Assembly: GCF_008642375.1 (NCBI RefSeq)
Contig: NZ_CP029194.1
Coordinates: 4,092,001-4,156,000 of the forward strand
Source of the DNA: Streptomyces venezuelae
Lineage (GTDB): Bacteria; Actinomycetota; Actinomycetes; Streptomycetales; Streptomycetaceae
Length of the DNA stretch: 64,000 nt
Direction: 5' to 3'
The notes beneath the pieces are model-generated. The model made no database searches, was not told the origin of the DNA, and was given only the letters and a program-made list of their open reading frames with translations. Numbering within the stretch: position 1 is the stretch's first letter; each line of letters opens with the position of its first letter. This document shows, piece by piece, positions 16,860 to 26,311 of this stretch. The position numbers were made by a program, and so were the translations under genes.

Positions 16860-17453
16860 TCACTTCTCCCTGGCGGTCACCCAGCTCACGGCCACCAGGG
16901 AGACCGCGGCGCTCGCGACGCCGAGCACCGCGCCCGCGGCGACGTCCCCCGGGTAGTGCACCCCGGTGTGCACCCGGGAGTAGCCCACGGCCCCCGCCAG
17001 CGCCCCGAGGGGCACACCGGCGCCGGGCAGCACCGATCCCACGGCGGCGGCGAAGGCGACCGCCGACGCGGTGTGCCCGGACGGGAACGAGGCCGAGTCG
17101 GGCATCGGAACGTGCCGGCTCACGGCCACCCGGGCCGCCTCCCGGTCCGGCCGCTGCCTGCGGACGAGCCGCTTGCCCAGCAGATTGGCCGTCGCCGAGG
17201 CCACAGCGATCGCCCCGGCGCCCGCGATCGCCGCTCGGCGGGGGCGGCCGGGGACGAGGGCGAGCGCGGCGGCGACGGCGAACGAGAGCTTGGAGTGGTT
17301 CGCCGCGGTGGAGAGGCGGCGCAGCGCCGTGTCGAGCGTGGGCGTGGGCGTGGCGGCGACGGCCGCGTACACGGCGCCGTCGACGGCCCGGACGTCGCGC
17401 AGGACCGCCCGGATGGTCTCGGGTCCCACCGTCTCCGCTGTCATGTCCGTCAT
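16860..17453 (-). CDS. PAP2-family lipid phosphatase
   Basis: 197 aa membrane protein. The three phosphatase motifs are complete: KRLVRRQRP, PSGHTASA and SRVHTGVHYPGD. About five hydrophobic segments. Likely dephosphorylates phosphatidic acid, undecaprenyl pyrophosphate or a related lipid phosphate. It starts 28 bp after the lipid kinase gene on the same strand, so the two form a kinase/phosphatase pair acting on lipid phosphates. Confidence 0.88.
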   Translation of the reverse strand: MTDMTAETVGPETIRAVLRDVRAVDGAVYAAVAATPTPTLDTALRRLSTAANHSKLSFAVAAALALVPGRPRRAAIAGAGAIAVASATANLLGKRLVRRQRPDREAARVAVSRHVPMPDSASFPSGHTASAVAFAAAVGSVLPGAGVPLGALAGAVGYSRVHTGVHYPGDVAAGAVLGVASAAVSLVAVSWVTAREK

Positions 17454-17481
17454 GCGCCGCTCCTTCGGAAGGTTCAGGGGG

Positions 17482-18873
17482 TCAAGAGGTATAGGGGGTA
17501 CGTGAGGTAGGGGAGGTACGGGGGGTGTCGAAGGCGAGCTTGGTGATCCGCCGCCAGTCGAGCGGCGGCAGGGGAGGCACGATCCCCGGCCGGTCGCGGG
17601 GCACGAGGACCCGCAGCGCGGCGGGGCGGAGCGTGCACACCACCGGGGTGGGCAGGGTCAGGGCCTCGCCGTCCACGGCGACCGAGATGGTGCCGGAGGC
17701 GGCGGTGCCGCGGGAGCTTCCCGGGTTCCCCACGATTTCGACCCTACGAGCCGTCAGAACGTTCAGGCCGGCCGCCTGGGTTCCCCGGACGGCCAGCTCG
17801 GCGGCCTGCGCGGCGCCGTCCACCCGGATGCCGATCACCCCGAGCTCGCCCCGGTCGAGGCGCGGCCGGTGGGCGGAGTAGACGCCGAAGGGGTCGGGCG
17901 CGGAGTAGGCGTTGTTGCTGACGAGGAGCGCCTGCTGCGCCGGGAGCCGGACGGTGTCGACGATCGCGTCGAGGCGCGGGCCCTCACCGCCCTGGAGCAG
18001 GTCGGGCAGGACCTCGACCGCGGTCTCGGCCTTCGCGTCGCGGTACTCGGGGCGCTGGACGACGTCCGCGTACACCCCGAAGGAGACGGTGTTGACGAAG
18101 GGGCGCCCGTCGACCGAGCCGAGGTCGACCCGGAGCTCCTCGCCGTCGGTCAGCGCCTTCAGGCAGTTCGCCGGGTCGGTGCGGTCGAGGCCGAGGTCCA
18201 TGGCGAAGTGGTTGCGGGTGCCCGCCGAGACGACGAGGAACGGCAGGTCGTGCTCGGCCGCCACCGCGGCGACCAGCGCCTGGGTGCCGTCGCCGCCGGC
18301 CACCCCGAGGAGGTCCGCGCCGTCGGCCACGGCCTTCCGGGCGAGCGCGGTGACATCGGACTGCACGGACGGGTCGAGCAGCACGACCCGGGCGCCCAGG
18401 GCCTCCGCGCGGGCCACGAGCCCGAAGCGGCCGACCTTCCCGCCCCCGGACTTCGGGTTCATGATCAGGACGGGCTGCCGGGGACGGGCGGCGGGGGTGC
18501 CCCGCATCACCGCTTCCCACTCCCGGTCGGGGCGGCGCAGCGCCGTCCGCGCGCAGCCGAGCGCCACGCCCCAGAGCGCGAGGGCCACCAGCGCGTTGCC
18601 CCAGACACCGCCGACGACGAAGAGGACGAGGACGCCGATCGGCGCGCCGACGGCGACCACCGCGCCGGCCACGCGCGGCAGCCCGCGGTGGGCGAGGAAC
18701 CACCAGACGCCCATGGCCGCGGCGGCGAACCCCACGAGCCCCGCCAGCAGGATCAGCAGCCCGCCCGTCAGCGCGGTCAGGAGCGCCACGATCGCGGCGG
18801 CCGCCGCCGCCAGCGCACAACGGGCCAGTCGCCGGGCCGCCTCCCCCGGATCACCCCAACCGCTCGCCGTCAC
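17482..18873 (-). CDS. diacylglycerol-kinase-like lipid kinase with membrane N-terminus
   Basis: 463 aa. Residues 15-110 hold about four hydrophobic segments. The DAGK/YegS catalytic domain follows: LIMNPKSGGGKVGRFGL near residue 137, the nucleotide-binding GVAGGDGTQALVA, and SAGTRNHFAMDLG. The GTG at 18873 is preferred because GGAGG lies 8 bp upstream; another in-frame GTG at 18909 has a weaker site. Likely role: phosphorylation of diacylglycerol or a related lipid at the membrane. It is co-transcribed with the PAP2 phosphatase. Confidence 0.86.
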   Translation of the reverse strand: MTASGWGDPGEAARRLARCALAAAAAAIVALLTALTGGLLILLAGLVGFAAAAMGVWWFLAHRGLPRVAGAVVAVGAPIGVLVLFVVGGVWGNALVALALWGVALGCARTALRRPDREWEAVMRGTPAARPRQPVLIMNPKSGGGKVGRFGLVARAEALGARVVLLDPSVQSDVTALARKAVADGADLLGVAGGDGTQALVAAVAAEHDLPFLVVSAGTRNHFAMDLGLDRTDPANCLKALTDGEELRVDLGSVDGRPFVNTVSFGVYADVVQRPEYRDAKAETAVEVLPDLLQGGEGPRLDAIVDTVRLPAQQALLVSNNAYSAPDPFGVYSAHRPRLDRGELGVIGIRVDGAAQAAELAVRGTQAAGLNVLTARRVEIVGNPGSSRGTAASGTISVAVDGEALTLPTPVVCTLRPAALRVLVPRDRPGIVPPLPPLDWRRITKLAFDTPRTSPTSRTPYTS

Positions 18874-18992
18874 CGGCCCCACCTCCGTACCGCCCTGCTC
18901 CGGATCCACATTCCCCCACGGTCCCTCACCCTGCGCCCCGGCACGGCCCGTTCGGAGGAAAAAGATCTTCGATCTGTCAGGGGTGTACGCCC

Positions 18993-21893
18993 TCACGGAC
19001 GCGGGCCGGGACCCGGAAGGTTGCCCGGGCCCGTGCTCAGGCCCAGTCCGGCGAGGGCGGCCCTCCCTGCGGCGGCGTGCTCGCCACCGGCGAGGAGCAG
19101 GGTGCGGGCCGCCTGGTAGCGGCCGCCGGCCGCGTCGAACGCCCGCGCCGCGGCGAGGAGCCGCTGCGGGTCGCCGCCGTCGAGCAGCGCCTCCGCCCGG
19201 TCCAGCTGGGCGGTGGCGACGGGGTTGCCGGTGACGACGGTCCGGGCGGCGGCCGTCCGGGCCCGGGCGTCCGGGTGCCCCGCGAGCACGGAGGCCTCGG
19301 CCCTGAGGGCCACGTACCAGTGCAGCCAGATCCAGGTGACCCACTTCCAGACCTGCTCCGGCTCCGGCGCGACCCGGTCGAGGGCCCCGGCGGCGTCCCC
19401 GTCGTGGAGCAGGACCAGGGCGTCGAGGATCGCGCCGTAGCCGTGGCGGTACTCCTCCGAGGTGCCCGCGCGGTCGACGATCGCGAGCCACTCCGCCCGG
19501 GCGGCGAGGTCGCCGCGCAGGCCGTGCACCATGGCGACCGAGGCGGCGGCGGGGCCGAGCGAGAACGACTGCTGACGGCCGCTGCGCTCCCAGGCGTCGA
19601 GGAACCGCCCGCTGCCGGTGAGCACCTCGTCGACCCGGCCGGCGAACGCGTCGGCGACCAGGAGCCAGGACGTGGCGTGGTGGCCCACCTCGGCGAGGAT
19701 CGGATGCCCGGCGAGCTCCCCGCCCCACCGGCGGGCCTCCGCCAGCCGCCCCGCACCGAGGGCGGTGCCTGAGGCCATGGCGAGGGCGTCGAGGAGTTCG
19801 TGGGTACTGGCGGGGGCCGGCGGCAGGGGAGCGAGCAGGTCGATCCGGCGGCGCGCCGCGGCTGCGGCGGCGAAGGTGTCACCGGCCCAGCTCCGGGCTC
19901 CGGAGAGCGCGTCGAGAGCGGCGGACTCCGCCACGGGGTCGCCCGCGAGCCGGGCGAGCGCGACGGCCCGCTCGGCCAGGGCGATCGTCTCCTCCACGGT
20001 GTTGTCCGTCTCCCCCTGGACGGCACCGAACGCATCGGCGACGACGGCGGCCTCGGCGAGCGCGACGGCGGCGACGGCGGGGGTGGCGGCATCAGGGAGC
20101 GCGGCAGCGGGGGGAGCGGTGTCGGGGAGGACGGCGGAAGCGGTGTCACCCGTCCCCGACAGCTCCCCGGCCTCCGCGAGGAGGGCCTTCGCCTCCTCCG
20201 GTGCCGGGACTCGGGCGAACTCGCTGGAGAAGCGGTACGCGACCGTGGCGGCGGTCGCCAGGTCGTGGGCCGTTCCGGGAAGGTCGCCGGCGCGGCGGGC
20301 GGCCTCCGCGGCGGCCCGGTGCAGGCGGAACATGTCGTCGCCCAGCCGGCGGCACCCGGCCACCGCGGCGGCGAGCCGCAAGGACTCCGCGGCCTCGGCA
20401 TCCGCACCGGCCAGCACGGCGGCCTGCTCGTACCGCTCCTGCGCCTCGCCCAGCAGGTTGCGGGTGAAGGCCGACTCCGCCAGGGCCAGGGCGAGCCGGT
20501 GGGCCTCCGCGCGCAGCTCCGGCCGCTCGGCGGCCCAGGCGAGGGCGGCCCTGAGGTCCTCGGCCACGGCGTCGAAACGGGCGCGCCAGTCCGCGCCCCC
20601 GGTGTCCAGGAGCCCCGTCGCCCCGGCCAGGCACCACGCCGTGTGACGCGTACGGACGACTGCCGACTCGTCGGCCTCGGTGAGCCGTTCGGCGCCGTAC
20701 TGCCGGATGGTCTCCAGCGCCTGGTAGCGGGTGCCGGCGGCGGACGGCGTCACGGTGAGCAGGCTCTGCTCGGCCAGCCGGCCGAGGCCGTCGGCGACCT
20801 CGCCGGGCTCCAGCGGTTCAAAGCCCGCGACCTCCGCCGCCGCCCCGGCGGTGAAGGGCAGCACGAAGACCGACACCCGGCGCAGCAGGGCCCGGTCCGC
20901 CGGTTCCAGCAGGTCGTGGCTCCAGTCGAGGACCGCCCGCACCGACCGGTGCCGGTCCGCGGCGCGCGGCCCGCCGGCCAGGATCCTCAACTGGTCGGAG
21001 AGCCCGGCCACGAGCCCGTCGAGGCCGAGCGTGGGCCAGCGCGCCGCCGCCAGTTCGATGGCCAGGGCCATGCCGTCGAGCCGCTCGCAGAGGGCCACGA
21101 CCGTGTCCCGTACCGCCGGATCCGGCGACGGCAGACCGACCGCCGCCGCCCGCTCCAGGAACAGCGCCACGGCCTCCGACTCCCCGCCCCCGGCCCGCGA
21201 CAGCGGCGGCACGGGGAAGACCCGCTCGAACGGCACCATCAGCCGGGCCCGGCTCGTCACGAGCACCCGTACGCGCGGGCAGGCCGCGAGCAGCCGCTCC
21301 AGGAAGGGCGCGACCCCGTCGCGTATCTGCTCGCAGTTGTCCCAGACCAGCAGTGCCTGACGGTCCGCCAGCGCGGCGAACACCGACTCGTCGACCCCGC
21401 GCCCGGGCTGCTCGCCCACCCCGACGGCCTCCGCGACGGCCGCGCCCACCCGGCCCGGATCGGTGACCGGGGCCAGGTCGACGAACCACACCCCGTCGGC
21501 GAAGTCGCCGGCCAGCTCCGCGGCGACGGCCAGCGCGAGCCGGGTCTTCCCGACACCGCCCGGTCCGACCGCGGTGACCTGGCGGTACGCCTTCAGCGCC
21601 TCCATCAGTTCCCCGCGCTCCCGCACCCGGCCGACGAACGCCGTCAGCGGGGCGGGCAGGACGGGCACCGGCATGCCGACGGACGCCGGCGCGTCGACGG
21701 GCGCCGCCTCGGCCGCGCGCCGGGACAGCGCCCGCCGGTCCGGCACCGCCAGCTTGCGGAGCAGCGAGGAGACGTGCGACTCGACGGTCCGCACGGAGAT
21801 GAACAACCGCGCGGAGATCTCCGCGTTGCTGAGGTGTTCCCCGAGGAGCGCGAGCACCTCGGCTTCCCGGGACGAGATCGCTGGAGTCGACAC
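18993..21893 (-). CDS. LuxR-type HTH / NTPase / TPR regulator (HTH at N-terminus)
   Basis: 966 aa. A LuxR/GerE helix-turn-helix is at residues 4-62 (SSREAEVLALLGEHLSNAEI, RLFISVRTVESHVSSLLRKL). An AAA/NB-ARC-like NTPase follows, with Walker A AVGPGGVGKTRLALA (about residue 110) and LLVWDNCEQI as Walker B. The C-terminal half is Ala/Leu helical repeats. Most LuxR ATPase regulators carry the HTH at the C-terminus, so this order is reversed. It is divergent from the VOC/FMN gene pair, its likely target, across a tandem-repeat array. GTG start with a weak ribosome site. Confidence 0.87.
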   Translation of the reverse strand: MSTPAISSREAEVLALLGEHLSNAEISARLFISVRTVESHVSSLLRKLAVPDRRALSRRAAEAAPVDAPASVGMPVPVLPAPLTAFVGRVRERGELMEALKAYRQVTAVGPGGVGKTRLALAVAAELAGDFADGVWFVDLAPVTDPGRVGAAVAEAVGVGEQPGRGVDESVFAALADRQALLVWDNCEQIRDGVAPFLERLLAACPRVRVLVTSRARLMVPFERVFPVPPLSRAGGGESEAVALFLERAAAVGLPSPDPAVRDTVVALCERLDGMALAIELAAARWPTLGLDGLVAGLSDQLRILAGGPRAADRHRSVRAVLDWSHDLLEPADRALLRRVSVFVLPFTAGAAAEVAGFEPLEPGEVADGLGRLAEQSLLTVTPSAAGTRYQALETIRQYGAERLTEADESAVVRTRHTAWCLAGATGLLDTGGADWRARFDAVAEDLRAALAWAAERPELRAEAHRLALALAESAFTRNLLGEAQERYEQAAVLAGADAEAAESLRLAAAVAGCRRLGDDMFRLHRAAAEAARRAGDLPGTAHDLATAATVAYRFSSEFARVPAPEEAKALLAEAGELSGTGDTASAVLPDTAPPAAALPDAATPAVAAVALAEAAVVADAFGAVQGETDNTVEETIALAERAVALARLAGDPVAESAALDALSGARSWAGDTFAAAAAARRRIDLLAPLPPAPASTHELLDALAMASGTALGAGRLAEARRWGGELAGHPILAEVGHHATSWLLVADAFAGRVDEVLTGSGRFLDAWERSGRQQSFSLGPAAASVAMVHGLRGDLAARAEWLAIVDRAGTSEEYRHGYGAILDALVLLHDGDAAGALDRVAPEPEQVWKWVTWIWLHWYVALRAEASVLAGHPDARARTAAARTVVTGNPVATAQLDRAEALLDGGDPQRLLAAARAFDAAGGRYQAARTLLLAGGEHAAAGRAALAGLGLSTGPGNLPGPGPRP

Positions 21894-21943
21894 CGGCTCA
21901 TTATCGGCCGGTGCGCGGCGACTTGCGGGGTCCGTCCGCAGTC

Positions 21944-22015
21944 CGATCCGTGCGGGACTCCGTACCGGACTCCGTGCCGCACTCCGTGGTGCGTTCCGTG
22001 GTGCGTTCCGTGGTC
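21944..22015. repeat. 12-bp tandem repeat array between divergent genes
   Basis: Six head-to-tail 12-bp units of the form NNN-TCCGT-NNNN; TCCGT recurs at exactly 12-bp steps (21947, 21959, 21971, 21983, 21995, 22007). The last two units are nearly identical. The array lies 50 bp from the LuxR-type gene and 86 bp from the VOC gene. It may be a regulator-binding array or a slippage product. Confidence 0.75.
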
Positions 22016-22101
22016 ACCACGGAGGCGGACTCCGGCCCGCTGGCGGAGAGTGGAACCACAACGAACGACACCGAACGACACGACCCACAGGAGCGACCAC
22101 C

Positions 22102-22461
22102 ATGACCGGTACGACCACCACCCAGGGCATCAAGACCGTGCTGCACCCCGTCTCCGACCTCGCCAAGGCCAAGGCCGTGTACGCCGCCCTCCTCGGCGTC
22201 GAACCGCAGATCGACCAGCCCTACTACGTCGCCTTCGAGGCCGAGGGCCAGCACATCGGGCTGCTGCCTGGCGGCGGCCCGCAGGGCCTGACCTCCTCGC
22301 TCGCCTACTGGCACGTGCCGGACATCGAGGCGAAGATCGCCGAGATGACCGCCGCGGGCGCCACCGTGAAGGACGCGCCGCAGGACGTCGGCGGCGGCCG
22401 ACTCGTCGCCACGGTCGTCGACCTCGACGGCAACCACCTCGGCCTCATCCAGGACAGCTGA
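22102..22461 (+). CDS. VOC-family (glyoxalase-like) protein
   Basis: 119 aa, one vicinal-oxygen-chelate domain (VLHPVSDLAKAKAVYAALLG at the start, DLDGNHLGLIQD at the end). These small proteins act as dioxygenases, isomerases or drug-binding resistance proteins. The substrate is unknown. ATG with CAGGAG 9 bp upstream. The FMN-barrel gene follows 9 bp downstream. Confidence 0.85.
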   Translation: MTGTTTTQGIKTVLHPVSDLAKAKAVYAALLGVEPQIDQPYYVAFEAEGQHIGLLPGGGPQGLTSSLAYWHVPDIEAKIAEMTAAGATVKDAPQDVGGGRLVATVVDLDGNHLGLIQDS

Positions 22462-22470
22462 GCCCGGCCG

Positions 22471-22932
22471 ATGACCACCACCGCCGCCGCGCCCCGCTCC
22501 CGCGCCCAGCGCCGCCACGACACCGAGCAGCGGCTCGCCCACGACGTCGACGTCTGGGTGGCCACCGCCTCACCGGACGGCGTCCCGTACCTTGTACCGC
22601 TCTCCTTCGACTGGGACGGCGAGGCCGTGCTCGTCTCCACCCCGGCGAACAGCCCGACCGGCCGGAACATGGCCGCCACCCGGCGCGTCCGCCTGGGCCT
22701 CGGCCTCACCCGAGACGTGTCGATGATCGACGGCACGGTCGAGGTCCTGGAGATCGACGCGCTGCCGCGGGAACGGGGTGACCGCTTCGCCGAACGCACC
22801 GGCTTCGACCCGCGCGCCGAGCCGAACTCGTACCGCTGGTTCCGCATCACCCCGCACCGCATACAGGCCTGGCGCGAGGCCAACGAACTCCAGGGCCGCG
22901 AACTCCTGCGCGCCGGACGCCCGGTGATCTGA
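22471..22932 (+). CDS. pyridoxamine 5'-phosphate oxidase-like FMN/F420 split-barrel protein
   Basis: 153 aa. The split-barrel pattern is visible: VDVWVATASPDGVPYLVPLSF, here read as VDVWVATAS then PDGVPYLVPLSFDW, followed by LVSTPANSPTGRNMAATRR. The family binds FMN or F420 and reduces small organic substrates. It ends with a helical extension. It forms an operon with the VOC gene and is divergent from the LuxR-type regulator, so the two may be regulated by it. Confidence 0.82.
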   Translation: MTTTAAAPRSRAQRRHDTEQRLAHDVDVWVATASPDGVPYLVPLSFDWDGEAVLVSTPANSPTGRNMAATRRVRLGLGLTRDVSMIDGTVEVLEIDALPRERGDRFAERTGFDPRAEPNSYRWFRITPHRIQAWREANELQGRELLRAGRPVI

Positions 22933-23109
22933 CGCCCCGGTATCGCAGGACACACCGCCCCGCGGGACACCTCACCCCGGTGCCCCGCGGGCGGCCGCGC
23001 CCCCCGTCCCGCACTCCCGGGCCCCGCAAAATCCCCCGAGGCCGAGGCCGCTTCTCCCGTAGCTTGACTGCTCGGGAACCGACCCGGGAAAGCAGGCGAT
23101 TCGATCACC

Positions 23110-26103
23110 ATGAACAACGGCCGGACAGCGCTGACCATGCAGGACGCCATCCTCACCCTGCAGGAGTACTGGAGCGACAACGGTTGCATGATCACGCAGC
23201 CGCTGAACACGGAGGTGGGAGCCGGCACCGCCAACCCCTCCACGGCGCTGCGCGTGATCGGTCCCGAGCCCTGGAGCGTCGCCTACGTCGAGCCGAGCGT
23301 CCGGCCCGACGACTCGCGCTACGGCGAGAACCCGAACCGGCTCCAGATGCACACCCAGTTCCAGGTCATCCTCAAGCCCGACCCGGGCAACCCGCAGGAG
23401 CTGTACCTGGGCAGCCTCCAGGCCCTCGGCATCGACCTCGACGCCCACGACGTGCGCTTCGTCGAGGACAACTGGGCCTCCCCGGCGCTCGGCGCCTGGG
23501 GACTCGGCTGGGAGGTCTGGCTGGACGGCATGGAGATCACCCAGTTCACGTACTTCCAGCAGGTCGGCGGGGTCACCCTCTCCCCCGTCTCCGTGGAGAT
23601 CACGTACGGCCTCGAACGCATCCTGATGAACCTCCAGGGCGTGTCCCACTTCAAGGACATCGCCTACGCGCCGGGCATCACCTACGGCGAGGTGTTCGGG
23701 CAGAACGAGTACGAGATGAGCCGCCACCACCTCGACGACGCCGACGTCGGGACCCACCACGGGCTCTTCGAGGCGTACGCCTCCGAGGCGCGGCGCATGC
23801 TCGACCTGGAGCTGCCCATCCCCGCGTACACCTACGTGCTCAAGTGCAGCCACACCTTCAACGTGCTCGACGCGCGCGGCGCGCTCAGCACCACCGAGCG
23901 CGCCAAGGCCTTCTCGCTGATGCGCGGGCTCACCCACGAGTCGGCCAAGCTGTGGGGGCAGCGCCGCGCCGCGCTTGAGCACCCCCTCGGCACGGCCGCC
24001 GCCCCGGCCCCGGCCGTCCGGGCCGAGCTGCCCACCGTGCCCGGCACCGAGACGCTGCTGTTCGAGATCGGTGTGGAGGAGCTGCCGTACGCCGACGTCC
24101 GCGCGACGACCGACGCGGTACGCGAGGCGATCACCGCCAAGCTCGCCGCCACCCGGCTGACGCACGGCCCGGTCACCGCCATGGCCACACCGCGCCGGGT
24201 CGTGGTGACGGTCGAGAGCGTCGAGCCGCAGGAGCCGGACACCGTCAGGACCGTGCGCGGTCCCAAGGCCGCCGCCGCCTACCGGGACGGCGCCCCCACC
24301 CCCGCCCTGCTCGGCTTCGCCCGCGGCCAGGGCGTCGACCCGGCGGAGCTGGAGATCCTCGACGTCGACGGCGTCGACTACATCGGGCTGACCCGCGAGG
24401 CGCCCGGCCGCACGGCCGTCGAGGTGCTCAGCGAGCTCCTCGCCGAGGTCGTCTCCGAGCTCCGCGCGGGCCGCAACATGCGGTGGAACGACCCGTCCCT
24501 GTCGTTCTCCCGGCCGGTCCGCTGGCTGCTCGCCCTCCTCGGCGACACGCCCCTGCCGGTCGCCGTGTCCTCGCTCGCGTCGGGCACCACGACCCGCGTC
24601 CACCGCACGGCCCCCGAGCCGGTCGTCCCGGTGACGTCCGCCGAGGGCTATGCCGGCTTCCTCGCGGAGCACGGCATCCTGCTCGACCGGGAGGCCCGGC
24701 GCGACACGGTGGTGCGCGGCGCCCACGCGTCGGCGGCGGAGGTCGGCGGCGTGGTCGACGTGACCGGCGAGGCCGCACTGATCGACGAGATCACCGACAT
24801 CGTGGAGTACCCGCGCCCGGTCCTCGGCTCCTTCGACGAGGGCTACCTCGACCTGCCGCCGAGCATCCTGACGACCGTGATGCGCAAGCACCAGCGCTAT
24901 CTGCCGGTGCTCGGCGGCGACGGCCGCCTCCTGCCGCACTTCCTCACCTTCGCCAACGGCACCTGCGACGAGGACGTGGTGCGGGCCGGCAACGAGGCGG
25001 TCCTGCGGGCCCGTTACGAGGACGCCGCCTTCTTCTGGCGCGCCGACCTGAAGGTCGCCCCGGAGGAGTTCCGCGGCCGGCTCGACAAGCTGACCTTCGA
25101 GGAGCGGCTCGGCACGGTCGCCGACCGCGCCGAGCGCATCGCCGCCCTCGCCGCCCACCTGGCCGGACGTACGGGCCTCGCGCCGGAGACGGCCGACACC
25201 GTGCGCCGGGCCGGTGAACTGGCCAAGTTCGACCTGGCGTCGCAGATGGTCGTCGAGTTCTCGAGCCTGGCCGGTGTGATGGCCGAGGAGTACGCGCTGC
25301 GCGCCGGCGAGCCCGCGCGGGTCGCGCGCGCCCTGGCCGAGATGGAGCTGCCGCGCTCCTCGGGCGGCGCCCTGCCGGCCGGCGACGCGGGTGTCGTCCT
25401 GTCGCTCGCCGACCGCTTCGACCTGGTGACGGGCATGTTCGTGATCGGCGCCGCGCCGACGGGCAGCTCCGACCCGTACGGGGTGCGCAGGGCCGCCATC
25501 GGCCTCCTCAACGTCCTCCGCAGCGTGCCCTCCGTCGCCGGCCTGCGGGTCAGCGACGGACTGCGCGCGGCGGCCGACCGCTACGCCGCCCAAGGCGTCG
25601 AGGTGCCCGCCGAGCGGCTCGCCGAGGCGGCCGAGCTGATCACCCGCCGCTACGAGCAGCAGCTCGCGGACGCGGGCCACGAGCACCGCCTCGTCCAGGC
25701 CGTCCTGCCGTGGGCCGACCGCCCCGCCCAGGGCGACCGCACGCTGGCCGCGCTGGAGCGCCACATCGCCACGACCGCGTTCGCCGACCTGACGGCCGCG
25801 CTCCAGCGGGTGCTCCGTATCCTCCCGAAGGACGTGGCCCCGGGGGACCAGTCCCTCCTGACCGCGCCCGCCGAACTCCGCCTCGCCCAGGCCGCCGAAG
25901 CCGTCCGCGCGTCCCTGACCGGCCGTGAGGACGACCTCGACGCCCTGACCGAGGCCTCCGCCCCGCTGGTCGCCGCGGTCGACGCCTTCTTCGACGACGT
26001 CCTGGTCATGGACCCCGACCCCGCCCTCCGCGCCGCCCGCCTGTCGCTCCTGGACGACGTGGCCGCCCTGACCCGCCCGGTCCTGAACTGGAGCGCCCTG
26101 TAG
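23110..26103 (+). CDS. glyS: glycyl-tRNA synthetase, bacterial type, alpha and beta chains fused
   Basis: 997 aa. Residues 1-290 are the complete alpha chain (catalytic; TMQDAILTLQEYWSDNGC, QPLNTEVGAGTANPST, VEITYGLERILMNLQGV). An Ala/Pro linker follows at about 292-315, then the beta chain (ETLLFEIGVEELPY to the end) with the HD-like tRNA-binding region. Charges tRNA-Gly with glycine. In most bacteria alpha and beta are separate genes; most actinobacteria use the unrelated single-chain type. The ribosome site is weak. No T-box is seen in the 177-bp leader. Whether a second GlyRS exists elsewhere cannot be seen here. Confidence 0.93.
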   Translation: MNNGRTALTMQDAILTLQEYWSDNGCMITQPLNTEVGAGTANPSTALRVIGPEPWSVAYVEPSVRPDDSRYGENPNRLQMHTQFQVILKPDPGNPQELYLGSLQALGIDLDAHDVRFVEDNWASPALGAWGLGWEVWLDGMEITQFTYFQQVGGVTLSPVSVEITYGLERILMNLQGVSHFKDIAYAPGITYGEVFGQNEYEMSRHHLDDADVGTHHGLFEAYASEARRMLDLELPIPAYTYVLKCSHTFNVLDARGALSTTERAKAFSLMRGLTHESAKLWGQRRAALEHPLGTAAAPAPAVRAELPTVPGTETLLFEIGVEELPYADVRATTDAVREAITAKLAATRLTHGPVTAMATPRRVVVTVESVEPQEPDTVRTVRGPKAAAAYRDGAPTPALLGFARGQGVDPAELEILDVDGVDYIGLTREAPGRTAVEVLSELLAEVVSELRAGRNMRWNDPSLSFSRPVRWLLALLGDTPLPVAVSSLASGTTTRVHRTAPEPVVPVTSAEGYAGFLAEHGILLDREARRDTVVRGAHASAAEVGGVVDVTGEAALIDEITDIVEYPRPVLGSFDEGYLDLPPSILTTVMRKHQRYLPVLGGDGRLLPHFLTFANGTCDEDVVRAGNEAVLRARYEDAAFFWRADLKVAPEEFRGRLDKLTFEERLGTVADRAERIAALAAHLAGRTGLAPETADTVRRAGELAKFDLASQMVVEFSSLAGVMAEEYALRAGEPARVARALAEMELPRSSGGALPAGDAGVVLSLADRFDLVTGMFVIGAAPTGSSDPYGVRRAAIGLLNVLRSVPSVAGLRVSDGLRAAADRYAAQGVEVPAERLAEAAELITRRYEQQLADAGHEHRLVQAVLPWADRPAQGDRTLAALERHIATTAFADLTAALQRVLRILPKDVAPGDQSLLTAPAELRLAQAAEAVRASLTGREDDLDALTEASAPLVAAVDAFFDDVLVMDPDPALRAARLSLLDDVAALTRPVLNWSAL

Positions 26104-26120
26104 GCCCACGCGCCCCCAAC

Positions 26121-26161
26121 GGAAGGGCCCCCGCCGACACGAGGTCGGCGGGGGCCCTTCC
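26121..26161. terminator. bidirectional terminator after glyS
   Basis: 18-bp perfect arms (26121-26138 and 26144-26161) with a 5-nt loop, between the glyS stop and the 3' end of tRNA-Lys. It can stop both convergent transcripts. Confidence 0.85.
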
Positions 26162-26175
26162 GGTGAAGCCTTCGG

Positions 26176-26248
26176 TAGGCCGTGTGGGACTCGAACCCAC
26201 AACCAATGGATTAAAAGTCCACTGCTCTGCCAATTGAGCTAACGGCCC
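26176..26248 (-). tRNA. tRNA-Lys (TTT)
   Basis: 73 nt cloverleaf on the minus strand. Acceptor GGGCCGT pairs with ACGGCCT, the T loop is GGTTCGAGTC and the anticodon loop CTTTTAA gives anticodon UUU. CCA is not encoded. Confidence 0.95.
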
Positions 26249-26311
26249 GTGCACAAGCACACCCGAGCAGCATAGCCCGAGAGCCCCCCGGAACCGATCG
26301 GGTATCCGACA

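Noticed and set aside
22933..23109. T-box riboswitch before glyS
   Set aside because: No TGGNACCGCG-type T-box bulge or AG-bulge stem seen; a covariance-model search would settle it.
22972..26202. Minus-strand open frame of about 1076 codons opposite glyS
   Set aside because: Antisense shadow caused by high G+C; glyS is clearly coding on the plus strand.
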